Assembly: GCA_019745325.1 (NCBI GenBank)
Contig: JAIETK010000019.1
Location: 50,037 to 114,036 of the forward strand
Length of the DNA stretch: 64,000 bases
Origin: Nitrosomonas sp.
GTDB taxonomy: Bacteria; Pseudomonadota; Gammaproteobacteria; Burkholderiales; Nitrosomonadaceae
Direction of reading: 5' to 3'
The notes beneath the pieces were generated by a model that searched no databases, was not told the DNA's origin, and worked only from the letters and a program-made list of their open reading frames with translations. The stretch's first letter is position 1. Each line of letters begins with the position of its first letter. The position numbers were made by a program, and so were the translations under genes. Shown piece by piece: positions 29,113-37,446 of the stretch.

Positions 29113-30273
29113 TTGGTCGCAAAAATCACATTTTTTCCTGTTGATAATGGAGATATGGCACTCATACGATTGGCCAATTCAGAAGCAGCCAGCTTGCTGA
29201 TTGACTGTAAAATAAGGTCATCTGCTGATGACCCGGATGACACGACACCTGATGTAGCAAAAGCTCTTAGAAACAGGCTTAAAACAGATGACAATAATCG
29301 CCCCTACGTTGATGCGATGCTGCTAACTCATCCAGACGAAGATCATTGCTTAGGGCTAAAAAACCATTTTTGGCTTGGCCCCCTTTCAGATTATTCGGAT
29401 GATAACAAACCGCAGAATGAAAAACGAATTGTTATCCGGCAAATATGGTCTTCTCCTATGGTTTTTCGTAGAGCGTCAAAGAACCATACGTTATGCGACG
29501 ATGCTAAAGCTTTTAATGCTGAAGCTAGACGCCGAGTTGAAGAGAACAGAAAAAAAGGATTTTCAGTAGGAGATGGTGACAAAATCTTAGTGCTGGGTGA
29601 GGATGAAAACGGAAAGACAGATGATTTGTCTCCTATTCTCGTGAAAGCAGGAGAACAGTTTACTGGGATAAATCAGTCGGCTTCTGACTTTCTCACATCG
29701 CTTTTGATTGCACCTGTTGGTAAGCAAGACGATGAAACTGAAGAAAGTCTCTCGAAAAATGACTCAAGCGTAATTATCAATTTCAGGATTAAAAACTCAT
29801 CCTACGGAACAAGCATCAGCAAATTTTTGGCCGGCGGCGATGCAGGTGTAGCGATATGGGAAAGAATTGCCGATGAGTTCAGTGTAACTGACTTAGAGTA
29901 TGATTTGTTGCTTGCTCCTCACCACTGTTCTTGGAGAAGTCTTTCTTACGATAGCTGGTCTGAAAAAAGAGGGGATGCAAAAGTATCCCAAAAAGCCCGA
30001 AAAGCGCTTTCACAGGCTAGGTACGGCGCATTTATTGTTTCAAGCAGCAAACCTATATTTGACGACGATAATGATCCGCCTTGTATCCGGGCGAAGCGAG
30101 AATATCGCGAGATACTTGGAACATCCGGAGTATTCAAATGCACGGGCGAAGAGCCAAACAAATCGAGACCAGCACCTTTAGAGTTTGAAGCTGTGAATGG
30201 AAGTTTTAAATTGAGTGTTGCTTTGTCGGCGGCGGTTTCTGTTACATCTTGTTCACCGCCAAGAGCAGGTTGA
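29113..30273 (+). CDS. ComEC-like metallo-beta-lactamase-fold hydrolase
   Basis: The protein has the metal motif LLTHPDEDHCLG (His73, Asp75, Asp77, His78) and a later LLLAPHHCSWRS, the pattern of ComEC/Rec2-type metallo-beta-lactamase proteins. It has no membrane helices. The start is chosen as TTG 29113, which has GGGAGG eight bases upstream and leads straight into the first beta strand (VAKITFFPVDNGDMALI). An upstream ATG at 29068 lies inside the previous gene. The stop overlaps the next ATG as TGATG. Likely substrates are a nucleic acid, a nucleotide signal or an ester/isopeptide bond; the sequence does not decide. Confidence 0.85.
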   Translation: MVAKITFFPVDNGDMALIRLANSEAASLLIDCKIRSSADDPDDTTPDVAKALRNRLKTDDNNRPYVDAMLLTHPDEDHCLGLKNHFWLGPLSDYSDDNKPQNEKRIVIRQIWSSPMVFRRASKNHTLCDDAKAFNAEARRRVEENRKKGFSVGDGDKILVLGEDENGKTDDLSPILVKAGEQFTGINQSASDFLTSLLIAPVGKQDDETEESLSKNDSSVIINFRIKNSSYGTSISKFLAGGDAGVAIWERIADEFSVTDLEYDLLLAPHHCSWRSLSYDSWSEKRGDAKVSQKARKALSQARYGAFIVSSSKPIFDDDNDPPCIRAKREYREILGTSGVFKCTGEEPNKSRPAPLEFEAVNGSFKLSVALSAAVSVTSCSPPRAG

Positions 30274-32546
30274 TGCAGATAGCTTATTATAATTGGGGCG
30301 GCAAGCAGATTGAGGCTGAGCATCTTGATTCTGCTGTTCAAAGAGTTTATCAGACCTGCTTGAATAACCCCTCATGTGAAGTGCTTGAATTAAGGTCTGA
30401 TCTTCTGCGCCAAAGCCAGTCAATTATTGCTGATTTTGCGGATGGCACATTCGATATAGATAACTCGACTGGCATACATAGAGTCGAACGGCTAGCGCTT
30501 ACATATTCCACTTCTACTGTAAACGAGTTTCGTTGGCAGGTAAGAGCGCTAAGGCAGGGATTCCCGATAACGATTCATCAAAATCATGTGCTCGAAGGCG
30601 AGCCGCGGTCTTTGTGCCTATATATTGAACCATGGCATACAGTCGAGCGTTCATGGACTCCTGAGCTTTTCATAAAACGCATATTTTGGTGGCTTAGAGC
30701 AACGGCTGAAGAAACTATTCATGGAGATGATCAACCACTAGAGCGCTTATTCTTTTCTAGCTCGTATGACGTAGTTCTTCCCCATAATTTTTTTAATGAA
30801 GAAGCTGTGCAGAAAAAGCTTTCCTTTGTCGCAATCGAACACAAGGACGTTAAGACTACGACACTGATTGGCAGGTATCACGATAAAGCTTCAGCCAATG
30901 TTCCTTTGTGTGTACCTGTCACAATTGTTCTTGATCCGATTGAAAACGGCCCTGTTGAAGAGTATCCGTATACGTTGGGTCAGCTGCAATGCCTTCTTGA
31001 AAGTCGTGGAAAAGGCATCATTGATCTTTTGAAAAAAGCATTTTTCGAGTTGGTCACTGAAGACGGAATTGAATTCCAGCGAGACAAGAAGGAATTCGTG
31101 CTACTGCTTCTCGGCATTCCCAGATTACGGAATGGAGTGATCGAGAGGATTGAAGCACAAGGATTCATTGTTGATTCTGAGCTAGGCAAACTTGGCGAAA
31201 GCCTATCCGCATTGTTTAAAGCTCCAGATCAAAATAAATGGTTTAAAGAGAGCTCTCTCTGTAAGCTCCAGTCTGAAAGCTGGAAACCAATACCGTTAAC
31301 CCCTGTAAACGTGAAATGCTACCCAGCACCTGAAGAAATCAGGCAATACTCAGGATTGGATTCAGCAGATGCAGGGCCTAAGGGAATAATTGCTGGCGTT
31401 GGAGCGCTTGGTGGATTGTTGGCAAAAATATGGAATAGAGAATGTTGGGGCGAATGGTATTTTATAGATAACGATATTATAAAATCTCACAACATTGTTC
31501 GACATATCGCTTCTCATCATTTTATCGGCTACCCAAAAGCACTCGTTGTCAGCTCCACCGTAAACGATATTCATAAAAACAATGAAAATAAAGAGCCTCG
31601 ATATTCTGTAAACAGCATCTTATCAGATGCCCCTGAAGTTTTAGCCGAAATTGACAGTGCTGATGTCATTGTTGATGCATCCACCACATTGCATGTCCCC
31701 AGGGAATTTTCTCAAAGAGAAAATGCTCCCAGAATGGTCAGCGTTTTTATAACGCCTTCTGGGATGTCTTGTGTAATGCTGCTGGAAGACAAAGATCGAA
31801 AAATACGTAGTAGAAGCTTGGAATCACAATACTACAGGGCGATATTGAATTCTGACTGGGGTATAGATCATTTGACTGGGCACATAGGTCGCCAGTGGGT
31901 CGGCGCTGGTTGTCGAGAGGTTACGCTTGCCATGTCAGACGAATTGATTCAATTGCATTCGGCGATACTGTCCCGGCAAGTCAGGAAAAGCTTAACCCTG
32001 CCGGAAGCCAAAATATGTGTATGGGATTATCAAGATGATTTAGGGGAAATTGTGGCTCGAAATGTCCCCGTATTTCCCAGCCATTCCATTCTCGTAGGAG
32101 AATGGGAAGTAAATTGGGACGATGGTTTTTGGGTGGATGTAACGGCATTACGTTTAGCAGAACTTCCAAACGAAACAGGCGGTATTTTGTTTGGAATAAT
32201 TGACCAAAAAGATAAGACGATTACTTTGGTTAAAGCATGTTCGGCACCTGAAAATAGTGAGTCAACTTCTTCCAGTTTTGGTCGAGGGGAATACGATTCA
32301 ACAGATGTGCTGGATGATTGCCATAGTCGAACTGCGGGGATTGTTAGTTATGTTGGAGAGTGGCATTCCCATCCAAAGGGGTACACCGCACTACCAAGCC
32401 AGGCTGATGTTGGGCAACTTTGCTTTTTGACAGATTCCTTGCAGACAGAAGGATTGCCAGCTTTGATGCTTATAGTCTCTGATTTGTCATTAGGGTTTTA
32501 TCTTGATAGACAAGGTGGAATTTTTTCACCCATTTCATCTTACTAG
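30273..32546 (+). CDS. fused E2-like / E1-like (ThiF) / JAB deconjugase protein
   Basis: One 757-residue chain carries three ubiquitin-pathway activities. The N-terminal region (about 1-165) looks E2-like, with RSLCLYIEPWHTVERSWTP (Cys115 a candidate catalytic residue) and DDQPLERLF. A ThiF/E1 domain (about 365-560) has the adenylate loop AGVGALGG (374-381), FIDNDIIKSHNIVRH (Asp399, Asp401, Arg410), Lys422 and a candidate catalytic Cys547 in GAGCREVT. The C-terminal JAB domain has Glu634 in NETGGILFG and the zinc site EWHSHP (His698, His700) with Ser709 and Asp712. The ATG at 30273 overlaps the upstream stop. Such proteins attach and remove a ubiquitin-like tag, but no tag gene is visible. 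Confidence 0.88.
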   Translation: MQIAYYNWGGKQIEAEHLDSAVQRVYQTCLNNPSCEVLELRSDLLRQSQSIIADFADGTFDIDNSTGIHRVERLALTYSTSTVNEFRWQVRALRQGFPITIHQNHVLEGEPRSLCLYIEPWHTVERSWTPELFIKRIFWWLRATAEETIHGDDQPLERLFFSSSYDVVLPHNFFNEEAVQKKLSFVAIEHKDVKTTTLIGRYHDKASANVPLCVPVTIVLDPIENGPVEEYPYTLGQLQCLLESRGKGIIDLLKKAFFELVTEDGIEFQRDKKEFVLLLLGIPRLRNGVIERIEAQGFIVDSELGKLGESLSALFKAPDQNKWFKESSLCKLQSESWKPIPLTPVNVKCYPAPEEIRQYSGLDSADAGPKGIIAGVGALGGLLAKIWNRECWGEWYFIDNDIIKSHNIVRHIASHHFIGYPKALVVSSTVNDIHKNNENKEPRYSVNSILSDAPEVLAEIDSADVIVDASTTLHVPREFSQRENAPRMVSVFITPSGMSCVMLLEDKDRKIRSRSLESQYYRAILNSDWGIDHLTGHIGRQWVGAGCREVTLAMSDELIQLHSAILSRQVRKSLTLPEAKICVWDYQDDLGEIVARNVPVFPSHSILVGEWEVNWDDGFWVDVTALRLAELPNETGGILFGIIDQKDKTITLVKACSAPENSESTSSSFGRGEYDSTDVLDDCHSRTAGIVSYVGEWHSHPKGYTALPSQADVGQLCFLTDSLQTEGLPALMLIVSDLSLGFYLDRQGGIFSPISSY

Positions 32547-32615
32547 AGCTTTGAGTAAAAAATGCCACATATTCTGTTAATTTATCGCCTATTTTACTGT
32601 TTTATTTCAATCTCT

Positions 32616-32719
32616 GCGGGTTCAATTCCCCGCCCCTTGGGGAGAAAGCTGGTTGAAAACCAGCAGATTGAAGAGCGCGGTTAATACCCCGCAGCTTGCT
32701 GCGGGGTGCTTTATTTTTG
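32616..32719 (+). ncRNA. candidate structured RNA or 3' leader
   Basis: Three hairpins lie in about 100 bases after the E2-E1-JAB gene: GCGGG(32616-32620)/CCCGC(32629-32633), GCTGGTT(32648-32654)/AACCAGC(32658-32664) and the 10-pair terminator stem at 32686-32707. Between them is a purine-rich linker. The compact order and the terminal U-rich run suggest a small RNA or a structured transcript end. No family is recognised and expression is not shown. Confidence 0.4.
32686..32719 (+). terminator. rho-independent terminator
   Basis: ACCCCGCAGC pairs perfectly with GCTGCGGGGT (32686-32695 with 32698-32707), followed by TTTATTTTT within ten bases. It would end the operon 28467-32546. Confidence 0.8.
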
Positions 32720-33207
32720 TGGCATTAATTTCTTTTATTTCATATTCCACCACAGCCTGGTGGCAACATGCTTTGAGATACCGGCAATGCCGTTACGGAT
32801 TTGCACTGCTATTCTAGAGTTTTGTTTCCACCAAGGTAAATGACGACATAATTCATCTACTCTATGCCTTTCATTAATTTTACAAAAGATTGGAATGGGA
32901 TTGCATCTCATGATGAAGAGCAAAATGCTGACTATTCTTACGATTGACCATAAGTTCCTTTTTGTTGAGAAAAGAGGATATGTCAGCACCACATGTGGTG
33001 CGCTTGTAACGATAAAAACAGGAGGGGTCTTGTCCCCTCAAAGTCAAGAAAAATGACGGTTTCCATTCGGCGCTGCGCTTGAATAGACCCTCCGCAATTT
33101 TTCTGGACTTTTTCACTCCCGCCTTAGTCGCCCTAGTCGGCAGAGGTTCTGAGCGAGGCAAAGCGCTTCGCTTAGAACCTCAACACCGAATTTTAGGAGA
33201 TAAGACG
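32720..33207. other. non-coding region and leader upstream of ardA
   Basis: No supported gene lies here; the minus-strand frames are short and lack family features. Two inverted repeats are present, a 16-base perfect palindrome GCACCACATGTGGTGC (32986-33001) and a long leader hairpin (33145-33179). Confidence 0.45.
33145..33179 (+). promoter_or_regulatory. hairpin in the ardA leader
   Basis: GGTTCTGAGCG (33145-33155) pairs with CGCTTAGAACC (33169-33179) over 11 positions with one G-T wobble; the 13-base loop contains AAGCGCTT. It ends 28 bases before the ardA ATG. It could control translation, or form a promoter on single-stranded transferred DNA as known for leading-region antirestriction genes; the second idea is inference. 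Confidence 0.45.
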
Positions 33208-33723
33208 ATGAACACCGAAATCAGAATTTATGTTGCAGATTTGGCCGCTTACAATAACGGCAAGCTTCACGGCGTTTGGATTGATGCCTGCGATGAACTG
33301 GAAGATATTCAAGAACAAATTAACCAAATGCTGGCAAGTAGCCCCGAAGGGTTCGCGGAAGAATATGCAATTCATGATTATGAAGGGTTTGGCGGTTATG
33401 CGCTGGGCGAATATGAAGGCATAGAAGCCGCGCACGAAATCGCCTGTTTTATAGAAGAGTATCCGGATTTTGGCGGTGAACTACTAAACAACTTCGGCGG
33501 AGATTTGGACGAAGCCAGAAAAGCCGCTGAAGAAAATTATTGCGGCTGTTATAAATCGCTGGCCGATTATGCCCAGGAATTGACAGAGGAAACAACGCAG
33601 ATTCCTGAAAATCTTTCTTACTATATCGATTATGAAAGAATGGGCCGCGATATGGAATTGAACGGCGATGTGTTCACCATAGAAACAGGGTATGAAGAAG
33701 TTCATATTTTCTGGAACCACTAA
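33208..33723 (+). CDS. ardA: ArdA-type antirestriction protein
   Basis: ArdA proteins mimic DNA and block type I restriction enzymes during conjugal entry. The 171-residue product is strongly acidic and has the ArdA start RIYVADLAAYNNGKLHGVWID, the EYAIHDYEGFGGYALGEYEG segment and the C-terminal antirestriction region ending YIDYERMGRDMELNGD. AGGAG precedes the ATG at 33208. A terminator follows directly, so it is its own transcript. Its presence beside a complete type I system on the same island implies it must be timed or must spare the resident HsdMSR enzyme. Confidence 0.93.
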   Translation: MNTEIRIYVADLAAYNNGKLHGVWIDACDELEDIQEQINQMLASSPEGFAEEYAIHDYEGFGGYALGEYEGIEAAHEIACFIEEYPDFGGELLNNFGGDLDEARKAAEENYCGCYKSLADYAQELTEETTQIPENLSYYIDYERMGRDMELNGDVFTIETGYEEVHIFWNH

Positions 33724-33733
33724 AGCAAATTAT

Positions 33734-33765
33734 GCGCTGCTGGCTGAAACCGGCAGCGCTTTTTT
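33734..33765 (+). terminator. rho-independent terminator after ardA
   Basis: GCGCTGCTGG (33734-33743) pairs with CCGGCAGCGC (33750-33759), including one G-T pair, around the loop CTGAAA, followed by six T residues. It lies 11 bases after the ardA stop. Confidence 0.85.
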
Positions 33766-33784
33766 CTTGAGGCGAAAAAATCGC

Positions 33785-33815
33785 CGCCGCCGAAACCTTG
33801 CAGATTTCGGCGGCG
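33785..33815. repeat. GC-rich inverted repeat
   Basis: CGCCGCCGAAA (33785-33795) pairs with TTTCGGCGGCG (33805-33815) around a nine-base loop. No T run follows on the plus strand. It sits between the ardA terminator and the convergent Fic gene and may serve as a transcription barrier. Confidence 0.55.
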
Positions 33816-34000
33816 ATCACCTACCAGCTTTGGCAGGCAGGTGTTAAAGAGACCGACAGGTTGTCGGTTCAGTTTGAAGGAATGTGCTGCGCACTTAGTT
33901 TTTCTGAATTTTGCCGCACAGAGTGCGGTATATTTCCTGAAAAACACTTAAGGGTGCTACGCACCAATTTCGGGAGGGATATTCCGGTACAATCCGGTAA

Positions 34001-35551
34001 TTATTCCGATAGACTCGCGAACACCTCAGCATAAATTTTTTCTACCTGCTCGGTTTCTCTGGCATTAAGCGCAGAAAACTCTTTCTCTCTTGCCCGCTTG
34101 GATAACCGTCCTTCATTTTGTTTCAAGAAGTGAAATAGCAGATCAATCGTCGAGGCAGGCATATCAATCAAGGATTCTATGCGCGTTCTGAACAGATCGT
34201 ACCGTTTCAGGAAGTTGGCTTCCTGGGGTAAATCAATTTCAATGGTTTTTTCAACGCAGGCATATAAAAATTCTACATGGGGCGTTGCATCGAAATAGCG
34301 GTAAAAATCACCGGTATCATTCCGAACGTGCACATTCATTTTTTCCGTTGGCTCCCATTCGATCAGCGGAAGCAGTCGTTTTGAATAGCTTTCCAATACG
34401 ATCCGGTAATCATCGATCCGTTCCAGGATAGCTGCCGATACCGGAAAAACGAAACCGACTGGGCTAAAACCACGCTGAGCTAGGGTATGATGAATGAGAT
34501 AACGGTGCAGCCGTCCGTTACCATCCTCAAACGGATGAATATAGACAAAACCAAAGGCGAGCAAGGCGGCTGCCAGAACGGCATCCAGTTCACCGGAAAA
34601 ACGGCGATCAAAATCAAGCATACCTTGAACCAGTTCGGGCAAATCCTCAGGCCTTGCACTGATATGCTCGGGCAAAGGCAGGCGGCTACCATGTTCATGT
34701 TCGCCGACAAACCCGCCTTCCTGCCTGAGCCCTAGCTTGATAAACCGGCTATCGCCGATGACGATACGCTGGAGCCGAAGCAATTCATCCAGATCAAGCG
34801 GCCTCCGACCGGCTTCACCAATGGCCCGGCCCCATCTTTGGATACGATTTTGTGGCGGAGTTTCCCCTTCAATCGCATAGCTGGATTTAGAATCTTTCAG
34901 CAGCAGGAAGGCGGCGGTGCGAGCGAGAATATCAGCGGATAGCTTACTGACAGTCTGTCGTGCTCGCTCAGATAGATTTGCCTTCATATACTGCTCAATG
35001 ATCGGTGTGCGAAACACGAGCGGGCAAAAATCTTGGGTTCCCGGCAGATTATTGCGTACCCGGTGCCGTGTGGAAGTTACGCCGGAAATAGCCCATTGCT
35101 GGGCGGTATCAACTACTTCCGCATAAGTGCCAGTCTTGGCATCGGGCAAATTTAGCTCTCTATTCAATAGCCATTCAAACAAAAACCATAGACGGCGGGC
35201 GTAGCTGCTGGTTGGTTTTGCCTTGACGATGTTTTCAATAGCTTCTGAAGGAACAGCTTCAAAAAGGCGTTTCAGAACTGCCAGGTCGAGCCCCTCATAT
35301 TTCAGAGCGAATACCAGGTGTCCTTCCAAGGTGTCATCTGGCATGTGACGCGGCGTATAGATATGCCAGTTATCTTCTTCATAAACCTTATGGCGCGTAC
35401 CAATGGCTGACAATTTGATGGGCAAAGGCACGGCCAGATTATATGCATCGATAAGCGCTGCGTAACCGGCGGGCTTTGCTTTTTCCGGTAAACGTCTTTC
35501 CTGAAAAACGCTTACTGCTTCTGAAAATTGCTTACCATTTTCTTTAATCAT
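34001..35551 (-). CDS. Fic family protein, long form, with inhibitory motif
   Basis: This second Fic protein (516 residues) has the active site HPFEDGNGRLHR (His339) and the inhibitory motif SYAIEGE (Ser224 to Gly229). Before the Fic core there are about 210 residues of unknown type (for example SSYARRLWFLFEWLLNREL), and about 150 residues follow it. The all-helical C-terminus may bind a target or DNA. It is unlike the Fic protein at 15964 outside the catalytic core, so it is not a recent duplicate. The likely activity is transfer of AMP to a protein; the target is unknown. Direct repeats precede the gene. Confidence 0.92.
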   Translation of the reverse strand: MIKENGKQFSEAVSVFQERRLPEKAKPAGYAALIDAYNLAVPLPIKLSAIGTRHKVYEEDNWHIYTPRHMPDDTLEGHLVFALKYEGLDLAVLKRLFEAVPSEAIENIVKAKPTSSYARRLWFLFEWLLNRELNLPDAKTGTYAEVVDTAQQWAISGVTSTRHRVRNNLPGTQDFCPLVFRTPIIEQYMKANLSERARQTVSKLSADILARTAAFLLLKDSKSSYAIEGETPPQNRIQRWGRAIGEAGRRPLDLDELLRLQRIVIGDSRFIKLGLRQEGGFVGEHEHGSRLPLPEHISARPEDLPELVQGMLDFDRRFSGELDAVLAAALLAFGFVYIHPFEDGNGRLHRYLIHHTLAQRGFSPVGFVFPVSAAILERIDDYRIVLESYSKRLLPLIEWEPTEKMNVHVRNDTGDFYRYFDATPHVEFLYACVEKTIEIDLPQEANFLKRYDLFRTRIESLIDMPASTIDLLFHFLKQNEGRLSKRAREKEFSALNARETEQVEKIYAEVFASLSE

Positions 35552-35664
35552 GAAAAACGATGACCCCTTGTGATGCTACCTATACAAAGCCTACACTACC
35601 ATGAAAAACGATTACAAACCATGATTTTTGATGTTTTATGAAGCATTTTGTGAAAAATGATTAC
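35549..35664. promoter_or_regulatory. three direct repeats upstream of the second Fic gene
   Basis: CATGAAAAACGATGAC (35549-35564), CATGAAAAACGATTAC (35600-35615) and TGTGAAAAATGATTAC (35649-35664) are near-identical and lie 51 and 49 bases apart. An inverted half-site, CATGATTTTTGATG, starts at 35620. The first copy overlaps the Fic start codon, so binding there should block its expression. Confidence 0.55.
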
Positions 35665-35732
35665 TGGGTGGAGTATCCAAAATCTTGGAACTGTAAACTC
35701 CGCCAGCAGACAAGCGAGCGAAAATCCATCGA

Positions 35733-35905
35733 TCATGGATTTGTAGCTGACAAAAAATCAGCCTTTAATTTCTTTTTGAGGTTTGTGAAGAGTAGCTTTT
35801 CCAGCTCGTGAATGTCTTTATGGCACTTACCATGGACTGGGAAAATTTTCTTTATGCACCCCTGATAACATTCTGGATATTCTGCTTTGCAGCATCGGCA
35901 GTCCG
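35733..35905 (-). pseudogene. 3' fragment of a zinc/HNH-like gene
   Basis: The minus strand reads PDCRCCKAEYPECYQGCIKK and onward to a TGA at 35733-35735. It matches the last 57 or so residues of the protein at 38269-38808 with several substitutions. It is cut at 35905 by the IS630 remnant. It is a diverged second copy of that gene, not a fresh duplication. Confidence 0.8.
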
Positions 35906-36330
35906 GCGTACCACGCCGTGAACCGACGGAATCGGGCCGCGCTCCACAATCTTTTCCAGTCCCCGGAGGTGCTCCGCGTTCAGGCGCGGCCTCTGCCCCT
36001 TCGCCTTGCCCTCGATCAGACCCGCAGCCCCACGGTCGTTGAAGCGCAGAACCCAGTCCCGAACCGTCTGCAACTGCGTGCCGCCGATGCGCGCCGCGTC
36101 ACTCCGGCTGCCGCCGTCGTAAATTTCCGCCAAAGCCAGAAGACGGCGGCTCTGCCCGGCATCCTTCGTTTTCTTCGCAAGCGCCCGCAAAGCAGGGCCG
36201 TCGTAATCCTCCCGAAGCTTGATCGCCGCACCCATCGCCTGTCCTCCTCAATGATTCGCACCAATCTCCATTGATTCAGAATTCTTTGCCCTTGGGAATC
36301 CCCAGGTGAGTCTTACTCAGAGGCAGTTGG
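35906..36330 (-). mobile_element. truncated IS630-family element (N-terminal half of transposase)
   Basis: About 425 bases match 37826-38250 almost exactly (four or five differences seen). They encode the N-terminal helix-turn-helix part of an IS630-like transposase (MGAAIKLREDYDGPALRALA at the start, then GTQLQTVRDWVLRF and KGQRPRLNAEHL). The reading frame then runs into the HNH fragment at 35905, so the catalytic half is gone. The outer end, GAGGCAGTTGG at 36320-36330, is shared with the other copy. Confidence 0.85.
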
Positions 36331-36334
36331 ATTA

Positions 36335-37330
36335 CTACTCCAACTGCTGAAGAAGCATCTCAACTCCTGGGGCGCCAGCAGGGATAAGTTTTCCTTCTGG
36401 CAGTTGACACGGCGCATAAGGACGGCACTCTTCGAGAATCTCCAGTAAGGCCTTGTCTGCCGTTATTACGACATCTGTTTCCAGAAAGTACACAAAAAGC
36501 TGTGTGTCTCCGGGCGAACCCGGTGTCGTTTTCCTGAAGCGTTGTGCAAATGAGTGCGCCCATCGCATCCACTGTCTTGGAAGGGTGCTCTTATCAACCA
36601 AATGAAACCAGAACTCTCCCCAAGCAGTGCTGGCGAGCAATCCATAATCAAGCTCAACGAACGGAGCTATCCAGTCGCGATAAGCATTACCTTGGCATGA
36701 CAGTCCAAAAGTGAGGCCGATAAAGCTATCAGCTCGCCATGCTTCAACCGTATCGTCCCGCAAACCAGAAATCGGATATTTAAACCCTATCATTGTCTTA
36801 TCCATTGGCGGATTACTCTTCCATCCGATTTCAATCATTTCCTTTCGGGCATGCTCAGTCTGCATTTTTGCACCTACCAACATTTCTCCTTCAATTTTCT
36901 CAAGAAAAGCTGCTTCTCTCTCCGGGGAGCGTGTGCATCTTACCCAGAAGCCGCCTGTTTTTCGTGCCCAGTCATTTCGTAGACGTTCGAAAAATACTAG
37001 GTTCGGGGTATCGCGCAGCCAGTCAGGCCGGAGGCGCTGAATTTCATGTAATATCTCCATGCTTTCAGAGTAGACTTCGGGCATAAGTCGCTGAAAACGA
37101 CGGTTTACCATCAGATTCACAAGAGTTTTTCTCAGCGAAGCGTCCTTCAAGCGAAGCGTCTCATAAAGTACTCCCGGAGAAATTTGTACGTCGTATGAGC
37201 CATCGTCAGCGAGATGCAACAGGCGACCCTGTGCTTTATTGTCGACGACATATCTCCAAACGTTTGTATCAAGAAGCGCGCGCTTTTTACCTCCAGACCT
37301 CTTGATACTTTCAGGAATTTTTGCAGTCAT
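36335..37330 (-). CDS. PIN-domain protein
   Basis: The N-terminus RALLDTNVWRYVVD carries the first acidic residue of a PIN ribonuclease (Asp21), and the C-terminal SPGDTQLFVYFLETDVVITA followed by DKALLEIL gives the later acidic cluster and the closing strand of the fold. The central region is larger than in VapC toxins, so the 331-residue protein belongs to a long PIN type. I chose the ATG at 37330, with AGGA six bases upstream. No antitoxin partner is visible. It sits alone between two truncated IS630 copies, which suggests it came in as a passenger or survived a rearrangement. Confidence 0.8.
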   Translation of the reverse strand: MTAKIPESIKRSGGKKRALLDTNVWRYVVDNKAQGRLLHLADDGSYDVQISPGVLYETLRLKDASLRKTLVNLMVNRRFQRLMPEVYSESMEILHEIQRLRPDWLRDTPNLVFFERLRNDWARKTGGFWVRCTRSPEREAAFLEKIEGEMLVGAKMQTEHARKEMIEIGWKSNPPMDKTMIGFKYPISGLRDDTVEAWRADSFIGLTFGLSCQGNAYRDWIAPFVELDYGLLASTAWGEFWFHLVDKSTLPRQWMRWAHSFAQRFRKTTPGSPGDTQLFVYFLETDVVITADKALLEILEECRPYAPCQLPEGKLIPAGAPGVEMLLQQLE

Positions 37331-37446
37331 CATTTTCCTATTTTACTAGCTCTCATATAAAAAAGACCTTGGCTTGTCAGAAAATATGCTTGTTTTACCC
37401 CGCTGTATACCAGTTTCCCTCCCGCCAACATCTTCATCCCGGCCCG

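Noticed and set aside
32611-32642. tRNA-like T arm (GCGGGTTCAATT...CCCGC)
   Set aside because: No acceptor, anticodon or D arm can be found around it, and the loop has eight bases. Kept only as part of a hairpin cluster.
32880-33161. Minus-strand frame upstream of ardA
   Set aside because: Low complexity, no recognisable domain, and it covers the palindrome and leader of ardA. Treated as non-coding.
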